NCBI GenBank assembly: GCA_035506135.1
Contig: DATJPY010000052.1
Coordinates: 62,001 to 126,000, forward strand
Source of the DNA: DATJPY01 sp035506135
GTDB taxonomy: Bacteria; Myxococcota_A; UBA9160; PR03
DNA length: 64,000 nucleotides
Direction: 5' to 3'
Position numbers and translations under genes: made by a program. Under the pieces are notes generated by a model. The model searched no databases, had not been told where the DNA came from, and was given only the letters and a program-made list of their open reading frames with translations. Positions 32,961 to 40,751 of the stretch are shown here, piece by piece; within the stretch, counting starts at the first letter, position 1, and each line of letters opens with the position of its first letter.

Positions 32961-34615
32961 GCGGATCCCGTTCCCGGCTCGGCCGACACCACGCAGTTCT
33001 TGCCGGCGGCCTTGGCGCGATAGAGGGCGCGGTCGGCGGCGTCGAAGAAGACGCGCCGGTCGCCCTGGTACTCGGCGACGCCAATCGAGACGGTGACGTG
33101 CAGCGGCTCCCCCGCCTCCTCCGCGGGCCCGAGCCGGGCCTCCGCCACGGAGGTGCGCACCTTCTCCGCGACGAAGACGGCTCGCTCGAGGTCGGTGCCG
33201 GTCGCGAGCACGACGAACTCCTCGCCGCCGTAGCGCGCCAGCACGTCGGACTCGCGGACCGACTCGTTGAGGATCCTGGCGATCCGCACCAGCAGCGCGT
33301 CGCCTTCCGCGTGGCCCAGGCGGTCGTTCAGCGCCTTGAAATCGTCGATGTCGACCAGGAGCATCGCGAGCGGCTCGCGCGTGCGCGAGACCCGCTTGAT
33401 CTCGCGGGTCAGCGTCTCCTGGAAGTAGCGGTGGTTGTGGAGTTTGGTGAGGCCGTCGGTGATCGAGAGCTGCTCGAGCACCTCGTTGGCGCGCTGGAGC
33501 TGGTCGTTCTGCTCGCGCAGCTGCCGGTGCTGCTGCTCGATCTCGTCGCGGTTGCGGCGCAGCCGGCGCGCCATGTCGTCGAAGGTGCGGGTCAGGAGGC
33601 CGATCTCGTCGTGGGTGCCCGTGTCCGGGATCTCGACCTCGAGCTCGCCCTGCGAGATGCGGCGCGCGCCGTCGGAGAGGGCCTCGAGCGGGCGGACGAT
33701 CGCCGCCGTGATCTCGTAGGCCAGGAAGCTGAACAGCAGGATGATTCCGAGGTCGACGGCGAAGACGCGCGTCACCACCGAGAAGACCGGCGCGAAGGCG
33801 GTCTCGAGCGGCTGCGCCACGACCAGGCTCCAGGGCGTGTCCGCGAGGCTCCGGTATGCACCGATGCCGCGACGGCCGTCCGCGCTGCGGAACTCGAGGA
33901 CCCGCGCGTCCTCGGTGCGCGTCAGGAGCTCGGACGGGAAGGCGTCGAAGCGGGCCGTCGACTCGACGGCCGGGGCGGCTGCGAGGGCGCGGCCCCGGTC
34001 GTCGACCAGGTAGACCACGCCGCCGCCGGCCGCGACCTGGCCGCCGAGCCGCTGGGCCAGGCCCACCGGCGAGAGGGCCGCGAGGACGGTCCCTACGCGC
34101 GCGCCGCGGGCGTCTCGCAGCGGCGCCGAGATCGCGATCTCGCTGCCGATCGTGCGCCACGCCGTGCGGTCGCGGTCGTCGGCGAGGCGCCCGAGCGCGT
34201 CGATGGTCGCGGCATCGGACCCTTTCGCGGCCACCAGCGACCCCGCTGCGTCGCGCACCGCAACGGCGGTCAGCAGGAGCTCGTGCCCGGGGCGCAGGGC
34301 CTCCGCGAGCCGCGCGGCCTCGGCCTCGCGGTCGCCCGTGCCGGCCGCCAGGCCCTGAAGCTCTCCGCTCGCGGCGAGCCGCTCGACCTTGTCTCGCCCG
34401 TCCGCGAGCCAGACGCCGAGGTCGGCGGCGCTGCGCGCCAGGATGGTGGGGTAGCTGTGGTCGAGGTGCGCGCGGAGGAACGAGTAGGTCGAGTGGACCG
34501 AGATCCAGCTCACGACCAGCGCGGTCACGAAGGTCGACACGAAGACGAAGAAGATGATCTTCGTCGCCAGGCTGTCGCGTGGCTGCCGATGCTCGGCGAA
34601 CAGCGGGTCGGCCAT
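32957..34615 (-). CDS. Diguanylate cyclase with dCache sensor and HAMP domain
   Basis: 552 residues. One membrane helix near 20-40, a periplasmic double-Cache sensor (about 45-275), a second helix near 280-300, a HAMP linker, a short coiled coil ('QQHRQLREQNDQLQRANEVL') and a GGDEF domain (about 385-545). The active-site motif is 'YGGEEFVVL' near 462, the active GGEEF form, which condenses two GTP to cyclic di-GMP. It faces the PEP-CTERM genes and shares its stop codon with the second, a placement that could link cyclic di-GMP to matrix export, by inference. Confidence 0.93.
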   Translation of the reverse strand: MADPLFAEHRQPRDSLATKIIFFVFVSTFVTALVVSWISVHSTYSFLRAHLDHSYPTILARSAADLGVWLADGRDKVERLAASGELQGLAAGTGDREAEAARLAEALRPGHELLLTAVAVRDAAGSLVAAKGSDAATIDALGRLADDRDRTAWRTIGSEIAISAPLRDARGARVGTVLAALSPVGLAQRLGGQVAAGGGVVYLVDDRGRALAAAPAVESTARFDAFPSELLTRTEDARVLEFRSADGRRGIGAYRSLADTPWSLVVAQPLETAFAPVFSVVTRVFAVDLGIILLFSFLAYEITAAIVRPLEALSDGARRISQGELEVEIPDTGTHDEIGLLTRTFDDMARRLRRNRDEIEQQHRQLREQNDQLQRANEVLEQLSITDGLTKLHNHRYFQETLTREIKRVSRTREPLAMLLVDIDDFKALNDRLGHAEGDALLVRIARILNESVRESDVLARYGGEEFVVLATGTDLERAVFVAEKVRTSVAEARLGPAEEAGEPLHVTVSIGVAEYQGDRRVFFDAADRALYRAKAAGKNCVVSAEPGTGSA

Positions 34616-34776
34616 CGAGAATGCTTCTCCCCGCGCGCTCGCCCGCCCGAGCGAGCGCCCCTTCGGTATCGACCTGGGTCGGAGGTGGCTTGACGCGCCG
34701 TGCCCCTGGATTCGCCCCAGGGCCGGCGCCCCAGCGTAAGCTCGCGTGGATGCGGGCGATTCGCCGATCTCGGGGT

Positions 34777-34805
34777 TTGCGGCGGCGTGTCCGCTCGGAT
34801 ATAGT
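34777..34805 (+). promoter_or_regulatory. Strong sigma-70-type promoter upstream of pheA
   Basis: TTGCGG at 34777-34782 and TATAGT at 34800-34805 (five of six matches to TATAAT) are separated by exactly 17 bases. Transcription should start near 34812, 180 bases ahead of pheA, leaving a long leader or separate small RNA. Confidence 0.65.
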
Positions 34806-34810
34806 GCGCG

Positions 34811-34970
34811 AGCTTTTTCAGGGGGTTAGCCCGACTGTCGCAAGCTGCCGGGGTGCCCCCTGCTCAGCCCCCGATGTTCCGAGGCTCGACCCCCAAGGAC
34901 CGCAGGGTCGGTGAGGACCGTCCCGGGGCGGCATGAGCGTGACGGCGTGGGCTCGGTGAGCCGAGTTCGG
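34811..34970 (+). ncRNA. Structured leader or 6S-like small RNA before pheA
   Basis: From the promoter to the pheA start there is about 180 bases with no good reading frame. AGCCC at 34828-34832 can pair with GGGCT at 34949-34953; TGCCG (34846-34850) pairs with CGGCA (34929-34933); an inner hairpin pairs CGACCC (34888-34893) with GGGTCG (34905-34910). The rod with a central bubble and end hairpin is the outline of 6S RNA, and short stretches ('GTCGCAAGC', 'CCGATGTT', 'GGGCGGCAT') resemble E. coli 6S. A second hairpin (CTCGG 34952-34956 with CCGAG 34961-34965) follows. It could equally be a regulatory leader of pheA. Confidence 0.4.
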
Positions 34971-34993
34971 TGCGTTGGAATCGGGAGCGGTGA

Positions 34994-36166
34994 ATGACCC
35001 AGCCCGGCGAGGCGAGCGCGAAGCCCGGAGCGGCGACAGCCGTCGAGGCCTCGCTCGCTCGCCTGCGCGCGGAGATCGACCGCATCGATGCCGCGCTGCT
35101 CGAGGCCCTGAACCAGCGCGCGCGCTGCGTCCAGGAGGTCGGGCGCATCAAGGCGGAGGCCGGCGTCGAGGTCTACTCGGCCGCGCGCGAGCGCGACCTG
35201 GTCGACGCGCTGCGGCGGGCCAATCCGGGGCCGTTCCCTGCCGACGCCGTCGAGCCCGTGTTTCGCGAGATCATCTCCGCCACGCGCTCGCTCGAGCGGC
35301 GGCTGCGCGTCGCCTACCTCGGGCCGGAGGGCACCTTCAGCCACCTCGCCGCCCGCAAGCACTTCGGGACGTCGGTCGACCTCGCGCCAACCGCCGCGAT
35401 CGGCGAGGTCTTCGCGGCGGTGGAGCGCGGCCAGGTCGAGTTCGGCCTCGTGCCCGTCGAGAACACGACCGAGGGAGTCGTCACCCAGACGCTCGACGCG
35501 TTCGCCGACTCCGAGCTCACCCTCTGCGGCGAGGTCCTGCTCCGGATCTCGCAGCAGCTTCTCTCGCGGAGCGGGCGCCTGGCCGACGTGAAGCGCGTCG
35601 CGTCGATTCCGCAGGCGCTGGCGCAGTGCCGTCTCTGGCTGGAGCGACACCTTCCCGGCGTCGAGCGGATCGAGAGCGCGAGCACCGCCGCCGCCGCGCG
35701 TCTCGCGGCCTCCGATCCCGCCGTGGCGGCGATCGCGAGCGCCGCGGCAGCCAGCGCGTACGGGCTCGCCACCGTGGAGGCGGCGATCGAGGACCGCCAC
35801 GACAACACCACCCGATTCCTGCTGCTCGGTCGCCAGACGCCCCCGCCGAGCGGGTGCGACCTCACCTCCGCGGTGTTCACCGTCCGCAAGACGCAGGCCG
35901 GGGCGCTGCACCGCCTGCTCGAGCCCTTCGCGCGACACGGCGTGAACCTGACCTCGATCCAGTCGCGGCCGATGCCGGGCAAGCCCTTCGAGTACCTCTT
36001 CTACCTGGATCTCGAGGGGCATCGCGATGATCCGCGCGTGTCGGGCGCGCTCGCGGAGGCGGCGGCCCAGGCGCACTCCCACCGCGTGCTCGGCTCGTTC
36101 CCGCGCGCCGCGGCGCAGCCCGGAGGCACCGCTGCGCGGACGGCGCCGGCGGGCGAGGGGCGCTGA
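34994..36166 (+). CDS. pheA: Bifunctional chorismate mutase/prephenate dehydratase
   Basis: 390 residues in the P-protein order: AroQ chorismate mutase (about 15-95, 'RAEIDRIDAALLEALNQRAR'), prephenate dehydratase (about 105-285, 'YLGPEGTFSHLAARKHFG', 'EVFAAVERGQVEFGLVPVEN', 'RHDNTTRFLLLG') and an ACT domain (about 290-370). It makes phenylpyruvate from chorismate. The ACT motifs that bind phenylalanine, normally GALV and ESRP, read GALH and QSRP here, so feedback control may differ. It opens the aromatic-amino-acid operon pheA-hisC-tyrA and follows a strong promoter and long leader. Confidence 0.95.
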   Translation: MTQPGEASAKPGAATAVEASLARLRAEIDRIDAALLEALNQRARCVQEVGRIKAEAGVEVYSAARERDLVDALRRANPGPFPADAVEPVFREIISATRSLERRLRVAYLGPEGTFSHLAARKHFGTSVDLAPTAAIGEVFAAVERGQVEFGLVPVENTTEGVVTQTLDAFADSELTLCGEVLLRISQQLLSRSGRLADVKRVASIPQALAQCRLWLERHLPGVERIESASTAAAARLAASDPAVAAIASAAAASAYGLATVEAAIEDRHDNTTRFLLLGRQTPPPSGCDLTSAVFTVRKTQAGALHRLLEPFARHGVNLTSIQSRPMPGKPFEYLFYLDLEGHRDDPRVSGALAEAAAQAHSHRVLGSFPRAAAQPGGTAARTAPAGEGR

Positions 36167-36169
36167 GCC

Positions 36170-37321
36170 GTGGGCATCGGGTCGCGCGTCAAGCCGTGGA
36201 TCGCTGCGCTCAAGCCCTACGAGCCCGGCAAGCCGATCGAGACGCTCGAGCGCGAGCTCGGCGTGAGCGGCGCGGTGAAGCTCGCCTCCAACGAGAATCC
36301 GTTCGGGCCCTCTCCTCGCGCGGTCGAGGCGGTGCGCCAGGCGCTCGGCGGCCTGCATCGCTACCCCGACGGCGCCTGCTTCCGGCTGCGCGAGAAGCTC
36401 GCCGCGCGGCTCGCGGTTGCGCCGGGCCAGCTCGTCTTCGGATGCGGTGCGGACGAGCTGCTCGAGCTCGTGGCGAAGGCCTTCCTCGGACCGGGCGACG
36501 AGTGCGTCTTCGCCTGGCCCTCGTTCGCGATGTATCCGATCGTGGCCCGCGGGATGGGCGCGACGCCGATCGCGGTGCCGCTCGACGCCGACCTCGTCCA
36601 CGACCTCGACGCCATGCGCGCGGCGGTGACGCCGCGCACGCGGATCGTCATGATCTGCAACCCGAACAATCCGACCGGCACCAGCCTCGGGGCGGCCGTC
36701 TTCGACCGCTTCGCCGCGCGGCTTCCCGACGACGTCGTGCTGCTCGTCGACGAGGCCTACGTCGACTTCGCGCGCCGCCCCGACTTCCCCGACTCGCTCG
36801 GCTGGGTCGCGCGGCGCCCGGGCACGCTGGTGGTGCGCACCTTCTCGAAGATCTCGGGGATCGCCGGGCTCCGCGTGGGCTTCGGCGTCGCCGATCGCGA
36901 GCTGGCCGGATACCTCGAGCGCGCGCGACACCCGTTCAACGTCAACCTGCTGGCGGAGGCGGCCGCGGTCGCGGCGCTCGACGACCACGAGCATCGGGAG
37001 CGCACCGTACGAGCGAACGCCGAAGGCGTCGCGAGCCTGCGCCGCGAGCTCGGCGCCCTCGGCATCGAGACCTGGCCGAGCGAGGCGAACTTCGTCCTCG
37101 CGCGGCCCGGGGACGGCGTCTACGACTTCCTGCTCCGCGAGGGCGTGATCGTGCGCCCGCTCGGAGGCTTCGGGCTGCCCGACCACGTGCGCATCACGGT
37201 CGGCCTTCCCAAGGAGAACGAGCGCCTGGTCGAGGCGTTGCGGCGCTGGGTCGAGCTGGATCCGGCGCGACGCGCACGCTCGGAGCGAACCGCCCCGCCG
37301 GGCGCGGAGCGGGCGCGATGA
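36170..37321 (+). CDS. hisC: Histidinol-phosphate/aromatic aminotransferase
   Basis: 383 residues, fold-type I PLP enzyme. 'KLASNENPFGPSPRAVEAV' begins the conserved part, 'ICNPNNPTGTSL' and 'LLVDEAYVDFA' hold the PLP contacts, and the lysine of 'VRTFSKISGIAGLRVGFG' binds PLP. The HisC family acts on imidazole-acetol phosphate; members inside pheA-tyrA operons are usually used for phenylpyruvate and hydroxyphenylpyruvate, so this one may serve both or only aromatics. The GTG start lies three bases after the pheA stop. The stop overlaps tyrA (ATGA). Confidence 0.93.
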   Translation: MGIGSRVKPWIAALKPYEPGKPIETLERELGVSGAVKLASNENPFGPSPRAVEAVRQALGGLHRYPDGACFRLREKLAARLAVAPGQLVFGCGADELLELVAKAFLGPGDECVFAWPSFAMYPIVARGMGATPIAVPLDADLVHDLDAMRAAVTPRTRIVMICNPNNPTGTSLGAAVFDRFAARLPDDVVLLVDEAYVDFARRPDFPDSLGWVARRPGTLVVRTFSKISGIAGLRVGFGVADRELAGYLERARHPFNVNLLAEAAAVAALDDHEHRERTVRANAEGVASLRRELGALGIETWPSEANFVLARPGDGVYDFLLREGVIVRPLGGFGLPDHVRITVGLPKENERLVEALRRWVELDPARRARSERTAPPGAERAR

Positions 37322-38214
37322 GCCGCGAGGTGCGCTTCGAGCGCCTCGCGGTGCTCGGCCTCGGGCTCCTCGGCGGGTCGGTGGCGTGGGCGGCGCGCGA
37401 GCGCGGCGTGGCGGGCGAGGTCGTGGGCTGCGGGCGGCACGGCGAGCCGCTGCGCGGCGCGCTCTCGAGAGGGCTCGTCGATCGGGCCGAGCTCGATCCG
37501 GCGGCGGCCGTCGCGGGCGCGGACCTGGTGGTGCTCGCCACACCGGTGGGCGCCATGCCGGAGCGCCTGCGCGCTGCGGCGTCCGGCCTTCGTGCGGGAG
37601 CGCTCGTGACCGACGTGGGCAGCGTGAAGGCACCGCTCGCCGACACGCTTCCGGGGCTCCTCCCACCCGGCGTGCTGTACGTCGGCGCCCATCCGATGGC
37701 GGGCAGCCACGAGCGCGGCACCGCGCATGCGCGCCCGGACCTCTTCGAGGGGGCGGTCTGCGTGATCGCCGAGGTCCCCTCCACTCCCGCTCCTGCCGTG
37801 GCGCGCATCGAGGGGTTCTGGAGGGCGCTCGGGGCGCGCACCCTGCGCCGCGACCCGGCCGCGCACGATCGCGAGGTGGCGTGGACGAGCCACGTCCCCC
37901 ATGCTGTGGCGTTCGCGTTCGCCCGGGCGCTCGGTGAGGCGCCGGACGGGGCTCGCGAGGTGGTCGGACCCGGCTTTCGAGACTTTACGCGCATCGCGCG
38001 CAGCGATCCCGAGCTGTGGGCCGAGATCCTCGTCGCGAACGGCAAGGCGCTGGCGGGCCCCCTGGCGCGCGTCGCCGAGCGGCTGTCGGAGCTGGCCCGC
38101 TGCGTCGAGGCCGGCGACGTGGACGCGGCGGCGCGGCTCCTCGGTGAGGCTCGAGCGAATCTGGACATCTCGCCCGATCCGGGGGCGGAAACCCGGAAAT
38201 CCGGCCGCGCTTGA
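37318..38214 (+). CDS. tyrA: Prephenate dehydrogenase
   Basis: 298 residues. 'LAVLGLGLLGGSVAWAARE' binds NAD; 'LATPVGAMPERL', 'TDVGSVKAPL' and 'GAHPMAGSHERGTAHARPDL' are the TyrA active-site blocks. It oxidatively decarboxylates prephenate to hydroxyphenylpyruvate; arogenate use cannot be excluded. There is no ACT domain, so no built-in tyrosine feedback is visible. Starts inside the hisC stop (ATGA). The aroA and cmk genes that often follow are absent; rpsA comes next. Confidence 0.93.
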   Translation: MSREVRFERLAVLGLGLLGGSVAWAARERGVAGEVVGCGRHGEPLRGALSRGLVDRAELDPAAAVAGADLVVLATPVGAMPERLRAAASGLRAGALVTDVGSVKAPLADTLPGLLPPGVLYVGAHPMAGSHERGTAHARPDLFEGAVCVIAEVPSTPAPAVARIEGFWRALGARTLRRDPAAHDREVAWTSHVPHAVAFAFARALGEAPDGAREVVGPGFRDFTRIARSDPELWAEILVANGKALAGPLARVAERLSELARCVEAGDVDAAARLLGEARANLDISPDPGAETRKSGRA

Positions 38215-38242
38215 CGCGGCTCGAGAGGAGACTTTGGATCGC

Positions 38243-39952
38243 ATGAGAGAATCGCAGGAACCGCAGAAGGAGGAGAGCTTCGCCGAGCTGTTCAACGCCG
38301 CGGCGAAGACCATCAAGGAGGGTGAGGTCGTCCGCGGCATCGTCCTCAGCATCGACAGCGAGAACGTGCACGTCGACGTCGGCTTCAAGTCCGAGGGCCT
38401 GATCCCGCTCTGGGAGCTGATGGACGACAACGGCAAGGTGCTGGTCAAGCCGGGCGACCGGGTCGACGTGCTCGTCGAGGAGACCGAGGACTTCGACGGG
38501 CGCATCGCGCTCTCCAAGGAGAAGGCGGACCGCCTCAAGATCTGGGACGAGATCAGCCGCGCCTACGAGGCGGACGAGCCGGTCGAGGGTCAGATCGTGG
38601 CCCGCGTCAAGGGGGGGCTCTCGGTCGACATCGGGGTGAAGGCGTTCCTCCCCGGCTCGCAGGTGGACCTGCGACCGGTGCGCAATCTCGAGCAGCTGCT
38701 CGGCGATCGACTGCAGTTCAAGATCATCAAGTTCAACAAGCGGCGCGGCAACATCGTGCTGTCGCGGCGCGCGCTGCTCGAGAAGGAACGAGAGCGGCAA
38801 CGGCGCGAGACGCTGCTCACGCTCGAGGTGGGCCAGATCGTCGATGGGGTGATCAAGAACCTCACCGACTACGGCGCCTTCATCGACCTCGGCGGGATCG
38901 ACGGTCTGCTGCACGTGACCGACATGTCCTGGGGCCGCGTCAACCACCCGAGCGAGATCTTCCAGGTGGGCGACCAGCTCAAGGTCAAGGTGCTCAAGTT
39001 CGACCCCGAGACCGAGCGCGTGTCGCTCGGCCTGAAGCAGATCCAGCCGGATCCGTGGGTCGACGCGGCACACAAGTATCCGATCGGGAAGCGCGTGCGA
39101 GGCAAGGTCGTGTCGCTTGCGGACTACGGCGCCTTCCTCGAGCTCGAGCCGGGCATCGAGGGGCTGGTGCACGTCTCCGAGATGTCCTGGACCAAGCGGG
39201 TCAAGCATCCCTCGAAGGTGGTGTCGGTCGGTGATCCGGTCGACGCCGTCGTCCTCGACATCGACGAGGTCAATCGCAAGATCTCGCTCGGCATGAAGCA
39301 GATCGAGCCGAACCCGTGGAGCCTGATCGAGGAGAAGTACCCGGTCGGCACGCGCGTGCACGGCGTGGTCCGCAACATCACCAACTTCGGGATCTTCGTG
39401 GGTCTCGAGGAGGGCATCGACGGGCTCGTGCACGTCTCGGACGTCTCGTGGACGGAGGCGATCAAGCATCCGGGCGAGAAGTTCAAGAAGGGCGACGAGG
39501 TCGACGCGGTGGTGCTGAAGATCGACAAGGAGAACGAGAAGTTCTCGCTCGGTATCAAGCAGCTCCAGCCGAACCCGTGGGACGACATCCAGCGCAGCTA
39601 CCCGCTCGGTTCGGAGATCGAGGGCGAGGTCACGAGCCTCGCCGACTTCGGCGCGTTCGTGCGGCTCGCGGAGGGGATCGAGGGCCTGATCTACACGTCG
39701 GAGCTGTCGGTTGAGCCCGTCGCGAAGCCGGCCGATGTGCTGAAGGTGGGCGACCGCGTGCGCGCCCTGGTGCTCCGCATCGACCCGGCCGAGCAGAAGA
39801 TCTCCCTCTCGGTCAAGGCGATGCACGACCAGCAGCAGCGCCAGGCGCTCGCCGAGCTGGCGGCGCAGCAGGCCAAGACGCAGCGCTCGACGCTCGGCGA
39901 CCTGCTCGCCGAGAAGCTGGCCCGCAAGGCGGAGGAGCAGGCGGGCGATTGA
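38243..39952 (+). CDS. rpsA: 30S ribosomal protein S1
   Basis: 569 residues with six S1 (OB-fold) repeats spaced about 85 residues apart; examples are 'KNLTDYGAFIDLGGIDGLLH', 'SLADYGAFLELEPGIEGLVH' and 'NITNFGIFVGLEEGIDGLVH'. It unwinds and docks mRNA on the small subunit. The repeats 3-6 share the 'SLGLKQIQPDPW' linker style typical of proteobacterial S1. The ATG at 38243 is twelve bases past AGGAG; an in-frame TTG at 38234 (three bases past it) is an alternative start. The acidic and basic tail ends 'KLARKAEEQAGD'. Confidence 0.96.
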   Translation: MRESQEPQKEESFAELFNAAAKTIKEGEVVRGIVLSIDSENVHVDVGFKSEGLIPLWELMDDNGKVLVKPGDRVDVLVEETEDFDGRIALSKEKADRLKIWDEISRAYEADEPVEGQIVARVKGGLSVDIGVKAFLPGSQVDLRPVRNLEQLLGDRLQFKIIKFNKRRGNIVLSRRALLEKERERQRRETLLTLEVGQIVDGVIKNLTDYGAFIDLGGIDGLLHVTDMSWGRVNHPSEIFQVGDQLKVKVLKFDPETERVSLGLKQIQPDPWVDAAHKYPIGKRVRGKVVSLADYGAFLELEPGIEGLVHVSEMSWTKRVKHPSKVVSVGDPVDAVVLDIDEVNRKISLGMKQIEPNPWSLIEEKYPVGTRVHGVVRNITNFGIFVGLEEGIDGLVHVSDVSWTEAIKHPGEKFKKGDEVDAVVLKIDKENEKFSLGIKQLQPNPWDDIQRSYPLGSEIEGEVTSLADFGAFVRLAEGIEGLIYTSELSVEPVAKPADVLKVGDRVRALVLRIDPAEQKISLSVKAMHDQQQRQALAELAAQQAKTQRSTLGDLLAEKLARKAEEQAGD

Positions 39953-40028
39953 AGGAGGGGAGGGGAGCGGCTCCGCGGCGCACGCCGCCGCGGGCCGCGC
40001 GGAGGTGGGGTCCGTGGACGCGAGAGCG

Positions 40029-40364
40029 ATGACGAAGAGCGGGCTCATCGAGAAGGTCGCGGAGCAGACGCCGCACATCTCGAAGAAGGACACCGAGGTC
40101 GTCGTCAACACGATCTTCGACGCGATGACGGAGGCGCTGCGGCGCGGTGAGCGCATCGAGATCCGCGGCTTCGGGAGCTTCCAGGTCAAGGTGCGCGAGG
40201 CGCGCGACGGGCGGAATCCCAAGACGGGCGAGATGGTGAACATCCCCGCCAAGCGCACGCCGTTCTTCAAGGTCGGCAAGGAGCTGAAGGAGATGGTGGA
40301 CGGGGCGCCGGCCTCGTCCGATCCCGAGGACGAAGACGAGGACGAGGACAAGCTGTCGGCCTGA
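40029..40364 (+). CDS. ihfB: Integration host factor beta/HU-family DNA-binding protein
   Basis: About 111 residues. 'MTKSGLIEKVAEQTPHISKK' starts the HU/IHF fold, 'EIRGFGSFQVKVREARDGRN' and 'PKTGEMVNIPAKRTPFFKVG' form the DNA-bending arm. The C-terminus adds an acidic tail ('DPEDEDEDEDK') absent from ordinary IHF. Position after rpsA is typical of ihfB. The ATG at 40029 fits the family, yet the best ribosome site (GGAGGT) points to GTG at 40014, which would add five residues (MDARA). Confidence 0.92.
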   Translation: MTKSGLIEKVAEQTPHISKKDTEVVVNTIFDAMTEALRRGERIEIRGFGSFQVKVREARDGRNPKTGEMVNIPAKRTPFFKVGKELKEMVDGAPASSDPEDEDEDEDKLSA

Positions 40365-40394
40365 CGCCGCGCGCGGGCCGTTCGGAGGCGACGC

Positions 40395-40748
40395 ATGCGG
40401 GTGGTCCGGCGGCTGCTCGGACTCGCGCTCTTCGTGGGTGCCCTGGTGGTGGGCTGGGCCTTCGCACACCGCAATCCCGACGCGGTCAGCGTCGACCTGC
40501 TCTTCACCAAACCGCCGGGCCAGCCGCTCTGGCTGGTGCTGCTCGCGGCGTTCGGGGCCGGCGCGCTCTGCGCGGGCGCGCTCGGCCTCTATCACGCGGC
40601 GCGGCTGCGCTTGACCGCGCGTCGCTACCGGCGCGCGGCGGCCGGTCTCGAGGCCGAGATCCACCAGCTGCGCAACCTGCCGCTCGCCGCGCAACCGGGA
40701 GCGGTGTCGGGCGTCGTCGCGCTCGAGCACGTGGACCAGAACGGGTAG
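40395..40748 (+). CDS. lapA: LapA-domain (DUF1049) membrane protein
   Basis: 117 residues with two hydrophobic segments (about 7-23 and 46-68) around the conserved 'RNPDAVSVDLLF' loop, and a cytoplasmic coiled-coil tail ('RRAAAGLEAEIHQLRNLP'). LapA (YciS) works with LapB in regulating lipopolysaccharide synthesis in proteobacteria. Next to ihfB and a TPR protein, as in many proteobacteria. A weak GGAGG precedes the ATG. Confidence 0.87.
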   Translation: MRVVRRLLGLALFVGALVVGWAFAHRNPDAVSVDLLFTKPPGQPLWLVLLAAFGAGALCAGALGLYHAARLRLTARRYRRAAAGLEAEIHQLRNLPLAAQPGAVSGVVALEHVDQNG

Positions 40749-40751
40749 CGC

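Noticed and set aside
34811..34993. SRP 4.5S RNA or RNase P RNA in the pheA leader
   Set aside because: The conserved GGUCAGGUCCGGAAGGAA-type and RNase P core motifs are missing and the length is wrong.
34826..37666. Minus-strand frame of 946 codons opposite pheA-hisC-tyrA
   Set aside because: Shadow frame; the + strand has full enzyme motifs.
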